A model generated the notes under the pieces. It worked only from the letters and a program-made list of their open reading frames with translations. It was not told where the DNA came from and did not search any database. Positions 58,031-64,000 of a DNA stretch of 64,000 nucleotides are shown piece after piece (position 1 is the stretch's first letter; each line of letters starts with the position of its first letter). The DNA is from Cercospora beticola. Taxonomy: Eukaryota; Ascomycota; Dothideomycetes; Mycosphaerellales; Mycosphaerellaceae. The DNA lies in contig NC_088942.1 of assembly GCF_033473495.1 (NCBI RefSeq), forward strand, positions 1,984,001-2,048,000, in the 5' to 3' direction. The position numbers were made by a program, and so were the translations under genes.

Positions 58031-58372
58031 AATTCGCCATCTTTGCGGGAGAGAAACGCTGATGAGTATCTTCATCTGCGCGAGGAGTGGAATATCAGGG
58101 ATCGAACTGACGCTGCTACCGGATCTCCTGGGAGAGGCCATGGAAGACGGACGAGGGAGAACATTCGGCCTGCACTCAACGCTCCTGCTCCTGCTCTCTC
58201 GCTCACGCGAGTCGCCGCTACAACGGGTAAAGAGAACATCCGACCTTCCCACACCTCTCTACCACCCATGTCGCCAGCTGCACCTCTCCCGCCACCTCCT
58301 GCGCCCGCTTTCGTCGCCAGCAACCCGCTCGCATCGAGACGAAGCCTAAGATGGAGCGATCCCAACGCTTAG
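58031..58372 (+). other. In-frame open extension after the coiled-coil gene's TAG stop
   Basis: In exactly the same frame as the 725-residue protein, 113 sense codons follow TAG (58028-58030) before the next stop (58370-58372). The composition is like the tail of the main protein: Arg/Glu/Asn-rich, then Pro/Ala-rich, with two echoing motifs, RENIRPAL and KENIRPSH, and an ending SLRWSDPNA. It has no ATG at its beginning. It could be reached by stop-codon readthrough, by an intron removing the stop, or it could be a former C-terminus lost by a nonsense change. Confidence 0.45.
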
Positions 58373-59288
58373 GAGAGATGGCTTGCTCCGCATATTTGAT
58401 CTTGGCTATCGGCAGCTTATACCTTGGCATGTTGAGGGAAGAACGAAGGAAGAAACGAAACTTGCATGGCAAAGAAGCATATATTTTATCCTTTTGTTTG
58501 TTCGGCGTGCTACGGGGCGGATGGGGAATCTTCATATACCCTCTTTTGTACTTAACAATTATAGAAACCAGGAGGCGGCGAGAAGGCGTTGTTGGCGGCG
58601 AAGCATATAGCATTGAAGAGGAGGAATGGGTGCATTCTCGGCTTTCGAGCTCGAATGGGAGGGGCGCAGGTTAGTGGTACGAACTGTTGTTTGGCCTCGA
58701 TTGAAGAGGCGGGCGTTGGATTACCGTCGCAGCCACCGATACCAAATGGGTAGATAGAACACTTTCCCTGAAACCAGGAAGAGTGGAATGACAATGAAAG
58801 AAACTTCAAAGAGAAGTAAATAGGATACCAGTTCCACCACTACTCATAAGTCATCATGCATACCATAAGTACATTTATTGGACTGAATTCTCTATCAGTG
58901 CTGCTTCACTTCAGTGAGGAACGTATTGCTGCCAGGTTCCTGCCTGTTTGTAGTTCTCGCCCTCGCAAGCCTCTATGACCCATCTACCATCAACGCCGAA
59001 ACCTTCTCCCTCGCTAATGCCGCCGAAACTCGTGTTGTGCGCACTATTGTTGACGTACCAAGATCACCCCAGTCGTATTCGCGAAGACAGACTATTGAGG
59101 ACTCTTCGGCTTGACCCTCATCACCAGACCCTCATCGTCTTCATCCTCATACTCATCCCTATGCAGAAGGAAAAAGAGGCACAGGTCAGTCATCGTTAAG
59201 CCAGCAGGGCACTTGATGAATTCAAGGATGGGAAAGGGCCAGCACACTAGAGTGGGACAGGATAGATGGTGATGGGGGTGGAAGATTC
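58373..59288. other. Convergent intergenic region
   Basis: About 0.9 kb between the coiled-coil gene and tps1, whose 3' ends face each other. It holds their 3' untranslated regions. Only unsupported short ORFs. Confidence 0.6.
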
Positions 59289-61019
59289 TTACTTAGTCTC
59301 CTTCTCGGTCGCGTTCACAGTCTGGCTCTCACCAGGCGAGTCCGCAATCGCAGGCTGACTAGAATCATCCTTCTTGGCTCCGTCCGGGAGGTCGTGGTCG
59401 TTGGCCGTTCCTGCAGGATCCAGAGTACTAGTGCGGCGGACCCGGAGTTTCTTCTCAGCTTGCTCTGAGATGCGAGTGAGTTCTGTCACAAAGCTCTCGC
59501 CCCACCAGGCCGAGGTGTATTTGTTGACATATTTGGCCAGTTTCTGGTAGTTCATCGTGCGCTGCTCATCGCCCATGGTGACGGCATCGTGGATGGCATC
59601 GGCGAGCTCCTCGGTGTTCCATGGGTTGACAACCAGGGCGCCATTGAGGCTCTGTGCGGCACCAGTAAATTCCGACAGGATCAATGAGCCGTGGCGTTGC
59701 TGCTGACAGGCGATATACTCGTAGGAGACCAGGTTCATGCCGTCACGAGTGGAGCTGACCAGACATACGTCGCTGATTGAGTAGAGTGCCGTGAGCTCGT
59801 CGAAGCTGACGGACTTGTGCATGAAGTGGATTGGCATGAACTCGATGGTGCCAAACTTGCCGTTGATGCGACCGACAAGCTCATTGACCACCGCACGGAG
59901 GTTCTGGTACTCTTCGACGTCTTGTCTTGATGGCACAGCGACCTGTACAAGTACCACCTTGCCGATCCACTCCGGGTGCTCCGTCAGGAAGACTTCGAGA
60001 GCATGCAACTTCTGAGGGACACCCTTGATGTAGTCGAGACGATCAACTCCAACAATAATCTTGACACCATCGAACTTCTTCTTGAGTGTCTCTATCCGCC
60101 GAATGACATTGTCTTTCTGCAGACCCTGTACGAACTTGTCTGGATCGATACCGATCGGGAAGGCGCCGACAGTGATTAGCTTTCCTCCGAACTCGACACC
60201 GTTTGGAGTGGTGGCGAGTCCCAGGATGCGTGCACATGATGACAAGAAGTGCCTAGCGTAGTCGTATGTGTGAAAGCCGATCAGATCGCAGTGCAGAACG
60301 CCTTGAAGAATTTCGTTGCGGACAGGCAAGATGCGGTAGATTTCGGAGGATGGGAATGGAGTGTGGAGGAAGAAGCCGAACTTGACGTTTTTCTTCTTGT
60401 TTGGTCCCCCCTTGTTGATCTCCTCCCGCAGCATTGCGGGAAGAAGCATCAGGTGGTAATCATGAACCCAGACCAAGTCATTATCCTGGACATCTTTCGC
60501 GATCTCCTTGGCGAAAATGCGGTTGGCTTCCACGTAGCCATCCCATGCAGACTCGTCGAAGGTGATCTCACCTGGGTGGTAGTGGAAAAGTGGCCAGAGG
60601 ATGCTGTTTGAGAAGCCGTTGTAGTGGCGATCAGAAAGTTCGTCATCCATGAAAATAGGCACCGCACTGTACTCGTCGAACAGTCGCTGCTTCACATGGC
60701 CGAGTTCATTCTCCGGCACTTGGACACCGGGCCAGCCATACCATTGGAACTTGGTGCTCTTGGAAAGACCTGACAGACCAGCTACCAGACCGCCGGAAGA
60801 CATTGAGAAATCGTAGTGGCCCTCATCGGAACGCTTGATCGTGATGGGCAAACGATTCGAGACGAGAAGAAGCCTGCCCTTGGGCGAAGGAGTCTCGTCG
60901 AAACTCGGCATTTTGCTAGGTTCTGCCTCTGCTAAAGGATTATCTGTTAGCTGATGTCGAATATTGAGACTCGAAAGGGTAGGTGTGCTCTGGGAGTGAT
61001 TGCCGCCATTGCTCAACAT
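59289..61019 (-). CDS. tps1: Alpha,alpha-trehalose-phosphate synthase (UDP-forming), Tps1
   Basis: A GT20 glycosyltransferase joining UDP-glucose and glucose-6-phosphate to trehalose-6-phosphate, the first step of trehalose synthesis in the cytosol and a control point for stress tolerance and glycolysis. From the ATG at 61019 (MLSNGGNH) it has 576 residues. The catalytic domain runs from GRLLLVSNRLPITIKR to about WWGESFVTEL, with SSGGLVAGLSGL, the phosphate-site region WVHDYHLMLLP, the nucleotide-site motifs VDRLDYIKGVPQKLHALEVF and the acceptor loop DGMNLVSYEYIACQ. There is no phosphatase domain, so it is Tps1 and not Tps2. The frame is open upstream to an ATG at 61100, but that ATG lies inside a likely 5'-UTR intron. 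The last about 55 residues are a disordered, acidic tail. Confidence 0.93.
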   Translation of the reverse strand: MLSNGGNHSQSTPTLSSLNIRHQLTDNPLAEAEPSKMPSFDETPSPKGRLLLVSNRLPITIKRSDEGHYDFSMSSGGLVAGLSGLSKSTKFQWYGWPGVQVPENELGHVKQRLFDEYSAVPIFMDDELSDRHYNGFSNSILWPLFHYHPGEITFDESAWDGYVEANRIFAKEIAKDVQDNDLVWVHDYHLMLLPAMLREEINKGGPNKKKNVKFGFFLHTPFPSSEIYRILPVRNEILQGVLHCDLIGFHTYDYARHFLSSCARILGLATTPNGVEFGGKLITVGAFPIGIDPDKFVQGLQKDNVIRRIETLKKKFDGVKIIVGVDRLDYIKGVPQKLHALEVFLTEHPEWIGKVVLVQVAVPSRQDVEEYQNLRAVVNELVGRINGKFGTIEFMPIHFMHKSVSFDELTALYSISDVCLVSSTRDGMNLVSYEYIACQQQRHGSLILSEFTGAAQSLNGALVVNPWNTEELADAIHDAVTMGDEQRTMNYQKLAKYVNKYTSAWWGESFVTELTRISEQAEKKLRVRRTSTLDPAGTANDHDLPDGAKKDDSSQPAIADSPGESQTVNATEKETK

Positions 61020-61068
61020 GGTAGCAATTGTTGCATTCAGACAAGCAGTCTTTTGCAGACTCAGGCGC

Positions 61069-61139
61069 CTGCCTGTTAGATAACTTGGCCATGGCGCCAT
61101 GCGGGTCTCGAAGTCCGAGTCGAAAAAAGCTGTACTTAC
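61069..61139 (-). other. Probable 5'-UTR intron of tps1
   Basis: On the minus strand, GTAAGT at 61139 and CTAACAGGCAG ending at 61069 (or CTAACAG ending at 61073) make a 67-71 nt GT-AG intron with a branch-like CTAAC. It contains the in-frame ATGs at 61100 and nearby. Removing it leaves the ATG at 61019 as the natural start. Confidence 0.6.
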
Positions 61140-62010
61140 AGTGAAGCTGCGGGCTGCAGTCGCTTTGAATAGTGTTTCCGTTGATGCTTATAGAAGATGT
61201 CGGAAGTTGTAGGTGGCGCGAGTGTTGGAGAAGCAGGAGCTGAGGCGCGGCTGCTCAGTTGGTCCTACAAACGATAAATGGGCGAAGTTGGTCAAGCGTG
61301 GAAGGCGTTGGTGCGGTGTGTCGTTGGGTGGACAAGACCGTTGGCGCGCACGAGCCCGGTGACCTCAGTGATATCACTGGCGACCGTTGATCGGATGTGG
61401 TTGGTGATGGAAGCTGAACGTGGCTCGAGTGATCAAGCTTCGGCGTGGGTTTCAGCAGAACGCGCTTGCCGTCGATGAGCCGGAGTTTTGGGCGGTGGCC
61501 GGTGGGAGTGCGGAAAGCGGGTTCGAGCGCGTGAAGTTGAAGTGAAGGTCGAGGCCTTTGTCCCGTGCTGGCAGCAAGCGTTCACTTGCAGCAATTGTGT
61601 AGGATTGACTGCAGCGGTGACTTGACACTTCGTGAACTTTCCAAGGTCGGAACTGATTCTGCAGCAGGGGTGTCGGATACGTCAGTCCACAATCATGAAG
61701 ACGAAACCAGACCTCCGTCGACCATCACGCGAGAGATCCGAGCGTCGCGCATGTGAAATCGCTGATGAGGCAAGTCATATGCCAGTATGAGTGAGCGGCA
61801 TGCACTGCAGCAAATTCTGGGACACTGCCAGTTGCTGTCGCATCAAACTTCCCTTCGCCTGTGCTTGTTTGCAGCGCGGCTCACTTTGACTTCCGGCGAC
61901 TCGGATGTGGCTGCCCCACGACGCGCTAGCCATGCACATCAACATCGCGCGTCGTGTCGTGCTGAGATGAACGGCAGTCCCATGCACCTTCACACTGCTA
62001 CACCACAATC
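61140..62010. promoter_or_regulatory. Divergent promoter region, tps1 / HIRIP3-like gene
   Basis: About 0.87 kb between divergent genes. A CAGGGG (stress-element-like AGGGG core) occurs near 61664, rather far from tps1; I do not assign function to it. No ORF here has support. Confidence 0.55.
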
Positions 62011-63279
62011 ATGTCCGACTCCGAGCTGTCCACGGCAGCTGCACGGCCATCCGATGATCAGATCGAAGCATGCTTGAAGCGAGTCACGCGCATCGGCATG
62101 AAGGAGGATGCCTTCACAGTGAACAAAGCTCGGATAGCTGCCGAGCAAGAATTGGGACTGGAAGCAGGCTTCTTCAAGCACGATCCGACCTGGAAGGCGC
62201 GAAGCAAAGAAATCGTCGAGCTCGCTGTTGACGAGCCGTCCCCAGAGAAGCCGAAAAAGCCAGCACCAAAGCCGGCCCCGAAAGCTGGGAGGAAACGCAA
62301 GTCAGACGAGGCTCCCGAGCAGAAAAAGCGGCCCACGAAGAAGGCGCGCAAGCAGGAATCTGAGGATGACTTAGATGATGAAGAATCAGAAGCTCAGGTG
62401 ACACCCAGCGATGAAGATGATGACTTTTCCGAAGCTACTCCAGTGAAGAAACCACAAGCCAAGAGAAAGGCTCCGAAGAAACGTGCAAAGGCTGTCAGCG
62501 ATGATGATTCTGAGGCAGAGGTAGAGACAAAGAAGGTACCGGTCAAACGCAAGCCAGTCAAGAAGGCTGCCGAGAAGGTCGTCGAGGACAGCGAGGCGTC
62601 GGATGTGGATATCAAGCACGATTCTCCAAAGCCTGCGGCCAAGACGGAAGACAAGAAAGAGGTGAAGGCAACAACGGAGCAGGCCGAAGACGGCAGTGAT
62701 CTTTCCGATCCGCCAGACGAGGACAAGCCGGATACCAACGGCAAAGCTGCGGCCCCCGAAGACGATGAGAGCGACATGTCGGTGCTGATTGACGAGCCGC
62801 CCAAGCGAAAACGCCAAAAGAAGACAAGTCCAGAGCCAAAAACCAAGTCGAAGACTACCGCCAAAGCCACAAAATCCAAGAAGGCCGCAAACGAAGGCCT
62901 GAGCCCGGGCGAAGAGGAGATCAAACGTCTTCAAGGCTGGCTCGTGAAATGTGGAATTCGCAAAATGTGGTTCAAAGAATTGGCACCCTATGATACCGCC
63001 AAAGCGAAAGTCAAGCACCTCAAAGGCTTGCTGGAAGAAGCCGGCATGACTGGGCGGTACAGTAATGAGAAGGCCAAGGATATCAAAGAGAGGAGGGAGC
63101 TTGCTGCTGAGCTCGAAGCTACGCAGGAGTATGCGAAGAAATGGGGCCAGGACAAAGACGATGACGATAATGAGGGTAGTGGCGGCGAGCAAGTCAGTGA
63201 AGAAGAGTTGAAGCCTGCAACTAGGAAGCCCAAAGGACTGGTAGATTTTGGTGATTCGGGCGATGATGGCAGTGACTGA
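62011..63279 (+). CDS. HIRIP3-like nuclear protein with DEK_C-type N-terminus
   Basis: 422 residues, one exon. Residues about 14-75 (DDQIEACLKRVTRIGMKED through the WKARSKEIV region) resemble the helical DEK C-terminal/DEK_C-like domain. Residues 75-300 are a low-complexity run of alternating Lys-rich and acidic Ser/Asp/Glu blocks with nuclear-localisation-type clusters (KKRPTKKARK, PPKRKRQKK) and likely CK2 sites. Residues about 303-380 (EEEIKRLQGWLVKCGIRKMW through GLLEEAGMTGRYS) match the conserved C-terminal region of HIRIP3-like/Chz-type proteins that bind histones in metazoans. A histone-chaperone role in the nucleus is therefore likely but inferred. The start context is good (CAATCATGTCC). 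The gene is divergent from tps1. Confidence 0.78.
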   Translation: MSDSELSTAAARPSDDQIEACLKRVTRIGMKEDAFTVNKARIAAEQELGLEAGFFKHDPTWKARSKEIVELAVDEPSPEKPKKPAPKPAPKAGRKRKSDEAPEQKKRPTKKARKQESEDDLDDEESEAQVTPSDEDDDFSEATPVKKPQAKRKAPKKRAKAVSDDDSEAEVETKKVPVKRKPVKKAAEKVVEDSEASDVDIKHDSPKPAAKTEDKKEVKATTEQAEDGSDLSDPPDEDKPDTNGKAAAPEDDESDMSVLIDEPPKRKRQKKTSPEPKTKSKTTAKATKSKKAANEGLSPGEEEIKRLQGWLVKCGIRKMWFKELAPYDTAKAKVKHLKGLLEEAGMTGRYSNEKAKDIKERRELAAELEATQEYAKKWGQDKDDDDNEGSGGEQVSEEELKPATRKPKGLVDFGDSGDDGSD

Positions 63280-63698
63280 TCGGGAATGACGGACGATTGC
63301 TGGGCTTACGGTACCAACGACCATGGTTAGAAAGGTCTCGTGGAGCTATTTGAGCTGGACTTTGCGCTTTGAGGAAGACCCTGTTCACATCTGAGCATCA
63401 TGGTGTATGTGTGCTGCTCTTACTGTACAGCTCTTTACCCGAAGTGTTCCAGGCGGCCGGCAAGGGGATCGACGAATATCTTCGGACGAATCGACGTTTG
63501 TGAATAGCCGGGCGATGATCACGACGATTGTCTGCATCCCGTCAGGCTTTTAAAAACGAATCTTGGAATCGAGAAAAACTTACGAGGAGAAGATCTTTCC
63601 AAACTCTATGTAATGTGAAAAGCCATGTATGCATCAAATCATCTTCCCATTTCCCATCTCAAGGAACACCACCAAACCATCCTACATCCCCGTGGCTT
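63280..63698. other. Convergent intergenic region
   Basis: 420 bp between the HIRIP3-like gene and the DUF1993 gene, which face each other. It holds only the 3' ends; nothing recognisable. Confidence 0.55.
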
Positions 63699-64000
63699 CT
63701 ACATCTCCCACCCCTCAAAATCCTCCGCTCCCAAAAAATCAAACTTCCCAACCGGCACCCCTTCCTTCCTCAAAATATCATAAGCAGTAACCATATGAAA
63801 GAAGAACGTCGGTAAGACATATTTCTGCAAATATGATAAAGCTGTGAACTTAACGTAGCCTTTCGATGCTCCGGGAAAGGAGGACTGGTACGAAGGTGGG
63901 ACGGGGAGGCGGGTTTCGGTGGACTGTGAGGAGGTTAGAGTGCGAAGAAACGGATTGGAGTGGGGAGGAGAGGGAAAGGATGGGAGGTAAAGGTGGACTT
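63699..64000 (-). CDS. DUF1993 family protein, 3' part only
   Basis: The minus-strand frame is open from the window edge to a TAG at 63699-63701, about 100 residues. It contains TRLPVPPSYQSSFPGASKGY, YVKFTALSYLQKYVLPTFFF and HMVTAYDILRKEGVPVGKFDF, which match the C-terminal half of DUF1993, a fungal and bacterial family distantly related to DinB-type helical bundles. The conserved HxxTAYDILR segment in the last helix is present. The N-terminal half and the start codon lie beyond the window. The function is unknown. Confidence 0.82.
   Translation of the reverse strand, partial: VHLYLPSFPSPPHSNPFLRTLTSSQSTETRLPVPPSYQSSFPGASKGYVKFTALSYLQKYVLPTFFFHMVTAYDILRKEGVPVGKFDFLGAEDFEGWEM

Noticed and set aside
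61655..61675. AGGGG core as a stress-response element for tps1
   Set aside because: A single five-base match about 600 bp from the gene is expected by chance.
62386..63324. 312-codon minus-strand ORF
   Set aside because: Antisense to the Lys/Asp/Glu/Ser-rich HIRIP3-like gene; its Leu/Phe/Ile-rich translation is the expected mirror of that composition.
1..64000. CRISPR arrays, tRNA or rRNA genes, telomeric TTAGGG arrays, biosynthetic gene cluster
   Set aside because: None recognised by eye: no spaced direct repeats, no conserved tRNA B-box plus cloverleaf, no rRNA cores, no telomere repeats, no PKS/NRPS/terpene signature. A tRNA scan would be needed to be certain.

Overview
This window is nuclear DNA of a filamentous ascomycete, most likely a Dothideomycete. 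Evidence: short spliced introns (about 46-71 nt), a Prp2-type spliceosomal helicase, Tps1, a secreted DPP IV, 'LPGELRN' F-box-like paralogues, and repeats carrying a strong repeat-induced point mutation (RIP) signature. It has two compartments with a sharp border near base 27,200.

Left compartment (1 to about 27,200): nested, dead retrotransposons and no living gene. CpA and TpG are almost absent, and Gln/Trp codons have become stops. Reading through those stops, I recognise (a) a Ty3/gypsy chromovirus (584-7379) inserted, with a 5-bp duplication, into an older inverted copy of the same family (1-583 plus 7380-7923); (b) a Ty1/copia element (8266-25442) with 230-bp LTRs and a tRNA-iMet-half primer-binding site; (c) two nearly full-length Tad1-like LINEs of about 5.05 kb inserted into that copia element in opposite orientations (8356-13411 minus, 18672-23786 plus); (d) a 1.04-kb element with a LINE-like 3' end inside the 3' LTR (24306-25348); and (e) a 47-bp LINE 3' stub inside the second LINE. 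Target-site duplications date the layers relative to one another. The gypsy family also carries a 310-codon frame antisense to pol, between the chromodomain and the 3' LTR. That frame is the most unusual thing I found.

Right compartment (27,200-64,000): ordinary gene-bearing DNA. In order: secreted dipeptidyl-peptidase IV (minus; contains a 17-nt exon), two F-box-like paralogues (plus), a small coiled-coil protein (minus), an Alr1/Mnr2-type CorA magnesium transporter (minus), a pair of paralogous two-exon small membrane proteins (both minus) flanking an unresolved, possibly decayed gene (plus), a 965-residue Cys-rich/coiled-coil protein (minus), a 496-residue putative mitochondrial protein (minus), the Prp2-type DEAH helicase (minus), a 725-residue coiled-coil protein (plus) with a long in-frame extension after its stop, trehalose-6-phosphate synthase (minus), a HIRIP3-like/DEK_C nuclear protein (plus), and the 3' part of a DUF1993 gene (minus) cut by the window end.

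The right-hand genes do not form a pathway. They are housekeeping or lineage-specific genes next to a heterochromatic repeat block. Two divergent pairs (prp2/coiled-coil gene and tps1/HIRIP3-like gene) probably share promoter regions. All coordinates and splice sites were read by eye; no homology search or counting program was run.
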